Source of the DNA: Cognataquiflexum gelatinilyticum
GTDB lineage: Bacteria; Bacteroidota; Bacteroidia; Cytophagales; Cyclobacteriaceae
Assembly: GCF_024813435.1 (NCBI RefSeq)
Contig: NZ_JANAEZ010000004.1
Coordinates: forward strand, 62,001 to 126,000
Reading direction: 5' to 3'
Length of the DNA stretch: 64,000 nt
Within the stretch, counting starts at the first letter, position 1. Each line of letters starts with the position of its first letter. Positions 28,541 to 37,287 of the stretch are shown here, one piece after another. The position numbers were made by a program, and so were the translations under genes. Under the pieces are notes generated by a model. The model searched no databases. It was not told the DNA's origin and was given only the letters and a program-made list of their open reading frames with translations.

Positions 28541-30121
28541 TTAGAATTCGGAAGTGAAATGGAATTCTATCTCCGGATAATTGTCCTGCACCATCTGAAG
28601 CCAAGCCCTCGATTCAGCCATAAAGACCACTTTTCCGTCTTTGTCATAAGCAATGTGCCTGCTCTTCGACCGGATAAATTCATCCAACTGCTTTTTGTCT
28701 TTGCTGCTGATCCAACAGGCTTTATATAAGTTCATCGGCGCAAATTCCACCGAGGCGTTGTATTCATTTTTCAACCTGAACTGAATCACCTCAAACTGCA
28801 GCTGACCCACAGTACCCACTACTTTACGGTTACCCATTTCGTAAGTGAAATATTGAGCAACTCCCTCTTCCATCAATTGCTTCAAACCCTTTTCCAATTG
28901 CTTGGTCTTCATGGCGTCTTTGTTGATGACTTCTTTGAAGATTTCGGGGGAGAAACTCGGAATACCTTTGAAGGTCATGTTTTCACCTTCGGTCAGCGTA
29001 TCACCGATTTTCAAATTGCCTGTATCAAATAAACCGACGATATCACCTGGAAATGCCTCATCGACGATCTCTCTGTCCTGCGCCATAAATTGGGTCACGT
29101 TAGAAAACCGCAGCGGCTTTGGACCACGGACATGGTTGTAAGGTTTGTTTCTTTCAAATTTTCCAGAAACTATCCTCAAGAAAGCGATCCTGTTTCTATG
29201 GTTCGGATCCATATTGGCGTGGATTTTAAATACAAATCCCGAAAACTTTGGCTCCTCCGGCTTCACCTCACGCTCCCCTGTATACCTGCCTATGGGTGAA
29301 GGGGCGATCCGGATAAAGGTATCGAGCATTTCATTGACGCCGAAGTTATTGACGGCAGAACCAAAAAACACCGGCGCAACCTTGCCTTCAAGGTATTCTT
29401 TTGGATCAAAATCAGGATAAACTCCCTCAATCAATTCCACATCTTCACGCAATTGCTTGGCATTATTTCCTCCAATCAATTCATCCAATTTGGTGTCTTC
29501 CAGATTTTGGATCGTCTCTCTGGCATCGCTCAGTTTCCGCTGACTTGGAGTGAAAAGATTGAGCTTTTTGTCATATAGGTTGTAGACCCCTTTGAATCCT
29601 TTTCCCATTCCGATTGGCCAAGAAAGTGGCCTTACCTGAATGTTCAATTTTTCTTCCACCTCATCCAACAACTCGTAAGGATCTCTTCCTTCACGGTCAA
29701 GTTTATTGATAAAACAGATCACAGGCGTATTTCTCATCCTGCAGACTTCCATGAGTTTTTCGGTCTGGATTTCGACGCCTTTGACACAATCGATGACCAT
29801 GATGACCGAATCGACAGCTGTCAAAGTCCGGTATGTATCTTCCGCAAAATCCTGGTGACCTGGCGTATCCAACAGGTTGATTTTGACACCCTGATATTCA
29901 AAACCCATCACAGAGGTAGCCACAGAGATACCTCTTTGCTTTTCTATTTCCATCCAATCGGATTTAGTAGCAGTGTCGATTTTGTTGGATTTCACCGCAC
30001 CCGCAGTCTGGATCGCTCCTCCAAAAAGCAGCAACTTTTCAGTCAAAGTGGTCTTTCCCGCATCAGGGTGGGCAATGATGGCAAATGTCCTTCTCTTTTG
30101 TATTTCCTTAGTCAAACTCAT
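28541..30121 (-). CDS. prfC: Peptide chain release factor 3
   Basis: 526 residues. The GTPase motifs are AHPDAGKTT (P-loop), DTPGHQDF (G3) and FINKLDREG (G4). RGISVATSVM is the switch I segment that separates RF3 from EF-G. RIAPSP, FKIHANMDPNHRNRIAF and VGTVGQLQFEV match the later RF3 domains. It helps recycle RF1/RF2 after peptide release. It is transcribed alone. Confidence 0.96.
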   Translation of the reverse strand: MSLTKEIQKRRTFAIIAHPDAGKTTLTEKLLLFGGAIQTAGAVKSNKIDTATKSDWMEIEKQRGISVATSVMGFEYQGVKINLLDTPGHQDFAEDTYRTLTAVDSVIMVIDCVKGVEIQTEKLMEVCRMRNTPVICFINKLDREGRDPYELLDEVEEKLNIQVRPLSWPIGMGKGFKGVYNLYDKKLNLFTPSQRKLSDARETIQNLEDTKLDELIGGNNAKQLREDVELIEGVYPDFDPKEYLEGKVAPVFFGSAVNNFGVNEMLDTFIRIAPSPIGRYTGEREVKPEEPKFSGFVFKIHANMDPNHRNRIAFLRIVSGKFERNKPYNHVRGPKPLRFSNVTQFMAQDREIVDEAFPGDIVGLFDTGNLKIGDTLTEGENMTFKGIPSFSPEIFKEVINKDAMKTKQLEKGLKQLMEEGVAQYFTYEMGNRKVVGTVGQLQFEVIQFRLKNEYNASVEFAPMNLYKACWISSKDKKQLDEFIRSKSRHIAYDKDGKVVFMAESRAWLQMVQDNYPEIEFHFTSEF

Positions 30122-30208
30122 GTAAAGTCCTGATTCTGTAATTTTTCAGCCTGCAAAGGTAGGCTTTTAATTCCAAGGTTGGAAGGGTGGAAAGTTTAAA
30201 AGTTGAAT

Positions 30209-30346
30209 ATGGAATTTTGGATTGCTTTAAATGATCAAAAAATTAATCTATTTCTTGTAAAAGATATTCATGGATATTGGATATTCATAGATACTAATTT
30301 TGAAACAGAAGTTTTGAATAATTTGGAATACTACTTTCAAAATTGA
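30209..30346 (+). CDS. Possible 45-residue ORF or gene remnant
   Basis: An ATG-started frame encodes about 45 residues beginning MEFWIALNDQKINLF and ending NNLEYYFQN. Its composition looks protein-like (regular hydrophobic/aromatic alternation) although it is short. It is the only such candidate in the 270-bp gap between prfC and the sensor kinase. I do not recognise it; it may be a decayed gene fragment or chance. Confidence 0.25.
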   Translation: MEFWIALNDQKINLFLVKDIHGYWIFIDTNFETEVLNNLEYYFQN

Positions 30347-30391
30347 AGATGAACTTAAAATCAGATATGGACAATAAACCAAAAGCAAAAT

Positions 30392-31636
30392 TCAAACTTT
30401 CTGACCCAAAAAATCCTCCTGTTTGAATCCCTGAATGCCTTCTTTGCTTCCATGTAGAATAATCCTAAAGGTAGTACCCACTCCCAACTCTGATTGCTTG
30501 ACAAAAATTTTCCCTTTATGATAACCTTCGATGATTCTTTTGGCAAGGGTCAGTCCAAGGCCCCAACCTCTCTTTCTTGTTGTAAATCCCGGATTGAAAA
30601 CCTTTTTGAACATGCCTTTGTCCATGCCTTTCCCATTATCAGTGATATCCACAAACACAAACTTTTCACTTTCCTTGACAATATCTATCGAAATGCTCCC
30701 TTGTCCCTTCATGGCATCCACGGCATTTTTTACAATGTTTTCTATTACCCATTCAAAAAGCGATTTGTTAAGCATCGCTTCGATGTTATCAGCATAACCG
30801 TTGACTTGAATGTCCACTTTGGTAGAAATCCGAGGACGGAGGTAACTGATGGCCTCATCCACTACCGAAAATACATTTTCAAGCTGAATTGAAGGCGTAC
30901 TCCCTATCGAGCTAAACCGCTCCGTGACCATCCTCAATTTGACCACATCTTTGTCCATCTCTTGGATGACCTCTTTATTTTCTTCCCAAATAGGTGAATT
31001 TTTGAGGTAATCCATCCATGCCATCAAGGAAGCAATCGGCGTCCCTAATTGATGTGCCGTTTCTTTGGTCAATCCTGCCCAAACCCGGTTTTGTTCAGCA
31101 ACTTTTGATTGGTTGAAAACAGCAAAAGCAAGAACCCCAAACACCAAAATAACTGATAACTGGACGTAGGGATAAAACTTCAAAGAAGTCAAAAGCTCAG
31201 AGTTTCTATAAAACACCAAATACTCCTCACCTCTGATAGGTTCATACTCTTGCTTCATTTTTTCAAGTTCAGCTCTCAAGACTTTATCAATTTCTTCTTG
31301 ATTGGCATTTTTCTTGAATTTGATGTTCTTGTGGTCAGTAGGATTGCCGTTGGCATCTACCACTATGACCGGAATAGAGTTGTTTTGTTGAATGATCTCA
31401 GAGGTGATAAAGCTTAGATTTTCCGCATCAATAGAAGCACTTGACGCATATTCAAGTGCTCTTGCTAGGAGTTCAATCTGACGCTTTTCTCTATCCTTCA
31501 ATTCCTCCACCAAAATATTGGTGTAGTAAATAGATCCAAAGCTGATCACAACAGAACTGATAAATATGAGCCATTTGATACGGTTTTTGTTTTGGTAAAA
31601 ATCCAAAATTCCAATATCCTGAAGTGTATTCCGCAT
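30392..31636 (-). CDS. Membrane sensor histidine kinase
   Basis: 414 residues. Two membrane helices (about 23-42 and 158-178) enclose a periplasmic sensor region of about 110 residues. The H-box is KETAHQLGTPIASLMAW, the N-box NIVKNAVDAM, the G1 box DNGKGM and the G2 box GWGLGLTLAK, so the catalytic core is complete. There is no HAMP domain visible. No response regulator gene lies next to it, so it is an orphan kinase here. The signal is unknown. Confidence 0.92.
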   Translation of the reverse strand: MRNTLQDIGILDFYQNKNRIKWLIFISSVVISFGSIYYTNILVEELKDREKRQIELLARALEYASSASIDAENLSFITSEIIQQNNSIPVIVVDANGNPTDHKNIKFKKNANQEEIDKVLRAELEKMKQEYEPIRGEEYLVFYRNSELLTSLKFYPYVQLSVILVFGVLAFAVFNQSKVAEQNRVWAGLTKETAHQLGTPIASLMAWMDYLKNSPIWEENKEVIQEMDKDVVKLRMVTERFSSIGSTPSIQLENVFSVVDEAISYLRPRISTKVDIQVNGYADNIEAMLNKSLFEWVIENIVKNAVDAMKGQGSISIDIVKESEKFVFVDITDNGKGMDKGMFKKVFNPGFTTRKRGWGLGLTLAKRIIEGYHKGKIFVKQSELGVGTTFRIILHGSKEGIQGFKQEDFLGQKV

Positions 31637-31716
31637 GGGGTGTGATTAAATGGACTGAAGGTTTTGTTATAGAAAACACAATTTTGCGATAGATATTATC
31701 AATCTGACAAAATTAC

Positions 31717-31749
31717 TTGATTACCTTCTGTGGCTTCATTTTTGTACAA
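31717..31749 (+). promoter_or_regulatory. Possible dps promoter with TTGTACAA palindrome
   Basis: TTG at 31717 is followed after 17 bases by CATTTTTG (31737-31744), one base off TAnnTTTG. The palindrome TTGTACAA (31742-31749) overlaps its end. Weak evidence. Confidence 0.3.
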
Positions 31750-31782
31750 CTACTTATATAACTAACCATAAATATAAATATT

Positions 31783-32253
31783 ATGAGCACAAACGATATA
31801 GGATTAGAAATAAAAGAAAGCAAGGTCTTGGTAAAGAAACTTAATGTCCTCCTTGCAAATTATCAGGTATACTATCAAAACCTCAGGAACTTCCACTGGA
31901 ATGTGTCCGGACCTAATTTCTTCGAGTTGCATGCCAAATTTGAAGAGTTATATAATGTCGCCAACCTTGGGGTTGATGAAACTGCCGAAAGGATTTTGAC
32001 TTTAGGGGCAAGGCCTTTTTCCTCTTACGAAGAGTACATTGAAAACTCAGAAATCAAAGAGGCTAAAAAAGTACAAGACTCAAAAACAATGGTGGAGATC
32101 GTCAGAGATAACCTTAACACCCTTTTGAAACTTGAAAGAGAAGCCTTAGAAGCAGCAACAGACCAAGGTGATGAAGGTACTGTTTCGTTGATGAGCGATT
32201 ATATAACTGCAAAAGAAAAAACCGTGTGGATGCTTTCCGCATACTTGAGATAA
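31783..32253 (+). CDS. dps: Dps-type ferritin-like DNA protection protein
   Basis: 156 residues, the usual Dps length. The ferroxidase residues sit in NFHWNVSGPNFFELHAKFEELY, a family hallmark split here as NFHWNVSGPNFFELHAKFEE, and in VDETAERILTLGARP. It forms dodecamers that bind DNA and store iron using hydrogen peroxide. The N-terminus is short and not strongly basic, so DNA binding is uncertain. It has its own terminator, shared with lipA. Confidence 0.93.
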   Translation: MSTNDIGLEIKESKVLVKKLNVLLANYQVYYQNLRNFHWNVSGPNFFELHAKFEELYNVANLGVDETAERILTLGARPFSSYEEYIENSEIKEAKKVQDSKTMVEIVRDNLNTLLKLEREALEAATDQGDEGTVSLMSDYITAKEKTVWMLSAYLR

Positions 32254-32266
32254 AAAATCAGATTTT

Positions 32267-32306
32267 AAAAAAAAGAGGATGGGATTTTGTTCTCATCCTC
32301 TTTTTG
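32267..32306. terminator. Bidirectional terminator between dps and lipA
   Basis: AAAAGAGGATG and CATCCTCTTTT form an 11-bp stem with A and T runs on its flanks, suitable for both convergent genes. Confidence 0.85.
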
Positions 32307-32309
32307 ATT

Positions 32310-33188
32310 TTATACATTGACATGTCTCTCAGCGTGGTAAGAAGACCTCACCAATGGCCCCGATTCGACATATTTTATCCCTCTTTCCAATCCTTCTTCT
32401 TTATAATGAGCAAATAAATCAGGATGGATAAATTCCGCCACTTCAATATGCATTTTGGTAGGCTGAAGGTATTGACCGAGTGTCAGAATGTCACACCCGT
32501 GTTCGGCAAGATCATCCATCGCTTTGTAAACTTCCTCTTTGCTCTCACCCAAACCAAGCATAATCCCGGTTTTGGTTCTTTTCCCATACTCCTTGGTCAA
32601 TTTGATCTGTTCCAAAGATCGACTGTATTTTGCCTGCGGTCTCACCCTTCGGTAAAGAGCCTCCACCGTTTCCATATTATGGGAAACCACTTCTTGCCCA
32701 CCACTGATCATTCTATACAATGCATCCCAATTGGATTTGACATCGGGGATAAGGGTTTCAATAGTAGTCTGAGGGGATAATTTTTTCGTTTCGACCACAG
32801 TCTGATACCAAATCTCAGAACCTTTATCTTTGAGTTCATCCCTATTTACCGAAGTAATTACAGCATGTTTAACTCCCATCAACTTGATGGCTTCTGCCAC
32901 CCTTCTTGGTTCGTCAGTATCATATTCAGGTGGTCTTCCTGTGGCAACTGCACAAAACGAGCAGGATCTGGTACAGACATTTCCCAAAATCATAAAGGTA
33001 GCTGTCCCGGCTCCCCAACATTCACCCATGTTTGGACAGTTACCGCTTTCGCAGATCGTATGGAGTTTATGTTCGTCAACAAGTTTTCTGACTTTGGCAT
33101 ATTCCTTTCCAATAGGCAACTTTACCCTCAACCAATCAGGTTTTTTTCTTTTGGTTGCCTCTTCGGAAATTATTGGTAATTCGATCAT
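32310..33188 (-). CDS. lipA: Lipoyl synthase
   Basis: 292 residues. The auxiliary cluster cysteines are C46, C51 and C57 (CESGNCPNMGEC) and the radical-SAM cysteines are C72, C76 and C79 (CTRSCSFC). TVEALYRRVRPQA, KTGIMLGLGE and GQYLQPT follow as in the family. The final serine ligand segment RSSYHAE is present. It inserts two sulfurs into octanoyl groups to make the lipoyl cofactor. Confidence 0.97.
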   Translation of the reverse strand: MIELPIISEEATKRKKPDWLRVKLPIGKEYAKVRKLVDEHKLHTICESGNCPNMGECWGAGTATFMILGNVCTRSCSFCAVATGRPPEYDTDEPRRVAEAIKLMGVKHAVITSVNRDELKDKGSEIWYQTVVETKKLSPQTTIETLIPDVKSNWDALYRMISGGQEVVSHNMETVEALYRRVRPQAKYSRSLEQIKLTKEYGKRTKTGIMLGLGESKEEVYKAMDDLAEHGCDILTLGQYLQPTKMHIEVAEFIHPDLFAHYKEEGLERGIKYVESGPLVRSSYHAERHVNV

Positions 33189-33247
33189 GATCTTAAAATT
33201 AGGAATGCGAAATTAAGTTCTGGAGATGATTAAACCCAGTAAAGGAT

Positions 33248-33976
33248 CTATTTCCTGAACCCATAGAAAAACGTGAAGTAAACTGATTGAAATACCTGAC
33301 GATTTTCAACAGTTGGCATCAGCGGGATTTCTTTGGTAAAACCTTCCAATTGGTATCCAAGTTCCAAACCTGTCACATTTGATTTAAATACACCAAACTC
33401 AAAAAGTACTGCTGCTTTCGCATTTCCACCAAAAGCTATATCGGATCCACCAATCCCTTCGAATACCCTTCCAGGTCCCAAAATATTGAATCTGCTTTGA
33501 TGGACTTCAGGATCAAATTGCTCTCTGACTGTCTCCAACCTATTGATGGCGTATTCAATATAGTAAGGTGCAATAATACCGATAGTGGGTCCAATAGCTC
33601 CCAAAAGCGAAACCTGAACCCCTTGCTGTGGTGCTTTTTTGAATACAATCAATTCCCGGCCATAATAGGGTCTGATTGAATATAGGTAGTTTGATTTTCC
33701 GAAAATATATGAATTTCCCAAAACAGTAGAATATCTGACTTCTTTTGGGTTTTTGACATTTACTAGATCAAGACCAAAAAAATGAAAATTGGTTTCATCT
33801 ATCCTATATCCCATTTTCAAAACAAAGCCCCCAATCAAACCTCCATTGGTATTTTTATTGATTCCAAAAAGGACTTCTCTGTCATATTCATAATTTCCTG
33901 CATCCTCTCTTTGGGCGAGGACAACGGAAGCTGAAACAAAAAAGAAGAAAATTGATATATAGGCGATTTTTTTCAT
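33248..33976 (-). CDS. Secreted outer-membrane-barrel-like protein, unknown function
   Basis: 242 residues. A signal peptide (residues 1-21, ending VVLAQ) precedes a protein rich in alternating strands and aromatic ends, finishing in FQSVYFTFFYGFRK, a typical C-terminal barrel strand. I do not recognise a named family. It is divergent from the ECF sigma operon and has its own TATATTTG promoter. Confidence 0.6.
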   Translation of the reverse strand: MKKIAYISIFFFFVSASVVLAQREDAGNYEYDREVLFGINKNTNGGLIGGFVLKMGYRIDETNFHFFGLDLVNVKNPKEVRYSTVLGNSYIFGKSNYLYSIRPYYGRELIVFKKAPQQGVQVSLLGAIGPTIGIIAPYYIEYAINRLETVREQFDPEVHQSRFNILGPGRVFEGIGGSDIAFGGNAKAAVLFEFGVFKSNVTGLELGYQLEGFTKEIPLMPTVENRQVFQSVYFTFFYGFRK

Positions 33977-34025
33977 TTCAACGAGGTTAACGATTAAACG
34001 GAAACTTTTTAAGTAAGTTTTTAAC

Positions 34026-34033
34026 CAAATATA
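34026..34033 (-). promoter_or_regulatory. Putative promoter of the barrel-like gene
   Basis: CAAATATA reads TATATTTG on the minus strand, a perfect TAnnTTTG, 50 bp upstream of the gene. An ATTG lies upstream at 17-base spacing as a partial -33 element. Confidence 0.55.
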
Positions 34034-34196
34034 AAAGTAAGAGTTTAAGGCAATGATAAAAAGTTACATATCAAGAAATCTTTGAATAGAACTTTACAAA
34101 TAACTTTAGTAAGTAATTGAAGCGTTTTTATTTCGGATTTCCCTAAAATGGCTACTTTATAAGATGCTGACAAAAATTTTTCTTCAATAATAGAAT

Positions 34197-34204
34197 TAAC
34201 TTTG
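34197..34204 (+). promoter_or_regulatory. Putative promoter of the ECF sigma operon
   Basis: TAACTTTG matches TAnnTTTG. It lies 149 bp upstream of the sigma factor start. If used, it gives a long leader. Confidence 0.45.
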
Positions 34205-34352
34205 CTTTTCAGTCATACAAAATCAGTTCCATCCGAAACCCTTGTCGGGAAATTTAAGTCTGTTTGGTGTACAATAATTTTTAACCTTGGTGTCGCATTT
34301 TACAAACACGGGCCGTCTTTAAAAGAGAAGGCTTAATAAAAAGCAATAATCT

Positions 34353-34901
34353 TTGGAAAAACACCTTATCCAAGAAGCAAAAAATGGAAACAGAAAGTCC
34401 ATAGAAATGCTCTATAAGCAGTTCTATGGCTATGCCATGAGTGTAGCTTTAAGGTATTCAAATTCCAGAGAGGAAGCGTGTGAAATCATCAACGACAGCT
34501 TTATGAAAGCTTTTGATAAGATTGGTCAATATGACAACCAAAACTCTTTCAAAGGTTGGTTAAGACGTATTCTGATCAATACTTCGATCGACTATTACAG
34601 GAAAAACATAAAACATACAGCTGTAATGGATATCGAAAAAGCCGATACAGAAACACTTGATCCTGATATCATAGACCAACTTTCAGCCGATGATATTCTC
34701 GGAGTTTTAAGGGATCTTCCTGAAATCTTAAGAATAATTTTCAATATGTACGAAATAGAAGGGTATTCTCATAACGAAATCAGCGAACAATTGGGAATTC
34801 CTTCAAGTACATCGAGAACCTATTTGGCAAGGGCAAAAAAGAAATTGCGAGAAAAAATCCTGGAGTTAAATCAAATCAAAAATGCGGGAGCAATTCGATA
34901 A
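34353..34901 (+). CDS. ECF RNA polymerase sigma factor
   Basis: 182 residues. The start is TTG at 34353: an in-frame stop lies two codons upstream, and the sequence from there (MEKHLIQEAKNGNRKS) is the standard ECF N-terminus. Region 2 runs from LYKQFYGYAM to GWLRRILINTSIDYYRKN, region 4 has GYSHNEISEQLGIP and STSRTYLARAKKKL. Its end overlaps the next gene by 20 bp, indicating coupled translation with a membrane partner that is probably its anti-sigma factor. Regulon unknown. Confidence 0.93.
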   Translation: MEKHLIQEAKNGNRKSIEMLYKQFYGYAMSVALRYSNSREEACEIINDSFMKAFDKIGQYDNQNSFKGWLRRILINTSIDYYRKNIKHTAVMDIEKADTETLDPDIIDQLSADDILGVLRDLPEILRIIFNMYEIEGYSHNEISEQLGIPSSTSRTYLARAKKKLREKILELNQIKNAGAIR

Positions 34902-36234
34902 AAAACTTGTAAACAAAATCAAATCCTCTTTAAGTGAAAAAGAGGAAATATTTGATGCTTCTGAATGGGATAAATTTTCAAAAATTTATTTCAAAAAAGA
35001 AGCCAAACCAATGCTCTTTTGGATAAAATGGGCTTCAGGTATCGCAGCGACAATACTTTTGGGAATCACATTGAATTCCTTGTTTACCCCAATTCAACAA
35101 ACGACAAACCAAACTCCAAACCTGATTACCCTCAAAGAAGAAGATAAACCTGAAGAAAAAAATACGGCAATTTCAGAAGAAATCCATTCTCCCATTGATT
35201 TGCCTGATACCGATCAATCAAAAAATAAAGATATAAATGAAGATTTTGGGACAAAAAACAAGGCTGCATATAAAGCTCCTCCTCTATCCAATATCACAGC
35301 AACAAAAAAAGAGGCTGCAAAAAAAGATACCTTTTTAGCTGAAAAAATAAAAAGCACCCTATTGCCTGAACAAAAAACAGAAGGGAATTCCAACTTTTCA
35401 AATACTCCAAAAACCTCCTCAGAGCCGATAGGAAAAAGCGAAAGTGAAGAAATGACCCAAGAAGAGGCCATCGTGCAAATCGAAGAATGGAAAAGTGAAA
35501 AGGCAATAGCTTTGAAAGAAAATGAGGTTGAAAAAAACTCATTTGGAAAGGAACCCATTAAACTAGGGGTTTTGGTTGCACCACAGACCATTTCCAATTC
35601 AACCCAAAGCATCAACATGGGAGCCGGACTGATGTCCGAATTTTCAATATCCAAAAAACTTAAGTTTGATGTGGGTTTGGCATATGCAAGACAAAATATT
35701 TCGCCAAATTCAAATTCAAGTCCAATGTTGGCAAGCAATCCAAATGCTTTGGAAAATTTTGACATGAAAATTGCTTCATTTACCGGAAACGTAATCAACT
35801 CCTCCCGGGAATTAAGTTTTGGACAATTGGAAATTCCATTGAACCTTAAATACAAAGTCTTTGAGAAAAAAGAATCTGACCTTTATTTGATTTCGGGTGT
35901 GTCCAATATGGTATATCTCAATCAGCAGGATGTCACCACTTTCAGCACTGCCAATATTGCAACCTCTAATTTTGCAAATAGCCAACAAGCAGTTGAGACT
36001 ATTACCCAAACCTTAGAACCTGATTCCCAAGAAAGCGGCATTGATACGGGGCGGATGTTGAATTTTGGAGTAGGATTTGAGCAAAACCTTAAAAATGGGA
36101 CATTTCTTTCCATAGAACCTTTTTATAAAATCGCTCTTGGAAACCAAACCTTTACAAACCAACAATTCTCAATCGGAGGCATAAATCTTAGAATAAACTT
36201 TCAATTAAAAAATAAAAAGAATAACAATGATTAG
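34882..36234 (+). CDS. Trans-envelope protein: anti-sigma-like N-terminus, TM helix and outer-membrane barrel domain
   Basis: 450 residues in four parts. Residues 1-45 are charged and cytoplasmic by prediction, with FDASEWDKFS, a short motif often seen after ECF sigma genes in this phylum. Residues about 46-66 form one membrane helix. Residues about 67-205 are hydrophilic and low-complexity (many E, K, S, T, P). From about residue 210 to 443 the sequence alternates strands and ends in GGINLRINFQL, a barrel-type final strand. Both neighbours overlap it (20 bp and 8 bp). I infer one chain reaching from the cytoplasm to the outer membrane; family membership is not certain. Confidence 0.7.
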   Translation: MREQFDKKLVNKIKSSLSEKEEIFDASEWDKFSKIYFKKEAKPMLFWIKWASGIAATILLGITLNSLFTPIQQTTNQTPNLITLKEEDKPEEKNTAISEEIHSPIDLPDTDQSKNKDINEDFGTKNKAAYKAPPLSNITATKKEAAKKDTFLAEKIKSTLLPEQKTEGNSNFSNTPKTSSEPIGKSESEEMTQEEAIVQIEEWKSEKAIALKENEVEKNSFGKEPIKLGVLVAPQTISNSTQSINMGAGLMSEFSISKKLKFDVGLAYARQNISPNSNSSPMLASNPNALENFDMKIASFTGNVINSSRELSFGQLEIPLNLKYKVFEKKESDLYLISGVSNMVYLNQQDVTTFSTANIATSNFANSQQAVETITQTLEPDSQESGIDTGRMLNFGVGFEQNLKNGTFLSIEPFYKIALGNQTFTNQQFSIGGINLRINFQLKNKKNNND

Positions 36235-37183
36235 AAAAATTATATTACCTGTCATGCTTGGATTGCTGGTAGGTATTTCAGGATGTTTTCCGGAAGTTGA
36301 GTCAGATTTACAGATTGCGATAGAAAGAGACGACAAGATCTTGTCTGATTATCTTTCTAGCAATAATATTGATGCCATAGAGACCCAAGTGGGTTATTTC
36401 TATAAAAAAGACATCTCGAATGAAACTGGGAATCAGATCGTTAACAATGATAACATTGGTGTATATTATGAAATCAAAACCATTGATGGTCAATTGATCG
36501 AGGATTATACTGATGAAACTAAACCTCCGAGAATATTTAGGTATACCGAGGGAGGATTGATTCCTCGGGCAATCAATTTTGGTTCAGGACTTGCTAAAAC
36601 AGGGGAATCATTTACACTTTATGTCCCCTCCTATCTCGCCTACCAGGAGTACAGTTACCAGCAACTGATACTTGCCAATTCCAATCTTGTGATAAAAGTA
36701 AAATACGCGGAAACCTATACCAGCAATGAAATCAAGGAAATCGAGGAGGAAATGATTTTGGATTATATTTTAGAAAAAAATCTGGAGGGAATCATAAAAA
36801 CAGCAGACAGTATTTACGTAAAAACTATCAAGACAGGTGATCCTGAAAGTAAAGTTACTGTAAATGGAGACATTATTAATTTTACATATAAGATCCTTCA
36901 GCTAGACAGTCAAACTCCCTTTGCCCAGTCAATTGGAACGACGCCTTTTCAAGTTACCGTAGGAAGTGAATCCAATCCAAAATTTTTAAATCTAAGTTTA
37001 AAAGGTTTGAAAAAGGGTCAGGAAATCGAAGTAATCATTCCCTCCCATTTAGGATTCGGGGTCTCTGCACAAGTGTTCCCATTTACTATCAGAAAAGATT
37101 TGTTTGACAAAGGGTTCTTGACACAAATCGCCAGGCCATTTGAGCCCATGATTTTTAAGGTCACGGTTACCAATGTCAGGTAA
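36227..37183 (+). CDS. FKBP-type peptidyl-prolyl isomerase lipoprotein, two domains
   Basis: 318 residues. The signal peptide ends at a lipobox (GISGCF, Cys20). Two FKBP-like domains are seen: the first contains GVYYEIKTIDGQLIED, FRYTEGGLIPRAINF and FTLYVPSYLAY, the second DIINFTYKILQLDS, LKGLKKGQEIEVIIP and SHLGFG. The second FKBP core is less canonical and may not be active. Expected role: folding of envelope proteins in the periplasm, tethered to a membrane. It overlaps the preceding gene by 8 bp, so it belongs to the sigma operon. Confidence 0.82.
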   Translation: MIRKIILPVMLGLLVGISGCFPEVESDLQIAIERDDKILSDYLSSNNIDAIETQVGYFYKKDISNETGNQIVNNDNIGVYYEIKTIDGQLIEDYTDETKPPRIFRYTEGGLIPRAINFGSGLAKTGESFTLYVPSYLAYQEYSYQQLILANSNLVIKVKYAETYTSNEIKEIEEEMILDYILEKNLEGIIKTADSIYVKTIKTGDPESKVTVNGDIINFTYKILQLDSQTPFAQSIGTTPFQVTVGSESNPKFLNLSLKGLKKGQEIEVIIPSHLGFGVSAQVFPFTIRKDLFDKGFLTQIARPFEPMIFKVTVTNVR

Positions 37184-37204
37184 GTAAAAAATCCAAAATT
37201 CAAC

Positions 37205-37237
37205 AAGCCTCTGCAGACTTACTGTGGGGGCTTTTGT
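37205..37237 (+). terminator. Terminator after the sigma operon
   Basis: AAGCC and GGCTT form the base of a stem with a G-U pair and one more pair above it, followed by TTGTTTTATT. It starts 22 bp after the FKBP gene stop. Confidence 0.6.
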
Positions 37238-37287
37238 TTTATTGGATTGTTTGTACAAATTTGTCCATACTATAGCCCAAATATTAT

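Larger units (their letters stand above)
33977..34352. other. Divergent intergenic region of the sigma operon
   Basis: A 376-bp region with no gene, holding a promoter for each direction (see the next two entries). It is AT-rich, and the 150 bp between the plus-strand promoter and the sigma factor start form a long untranslated leader without an obvious hairpin. Confidence 0.55.

Noticed and set aside
31717..31749. dps promoter palindrome as a peroxide-regulator site
   Set aside because: The 8-base palindrome is too short and the promoter match is imperfect; no regulator is nearby.
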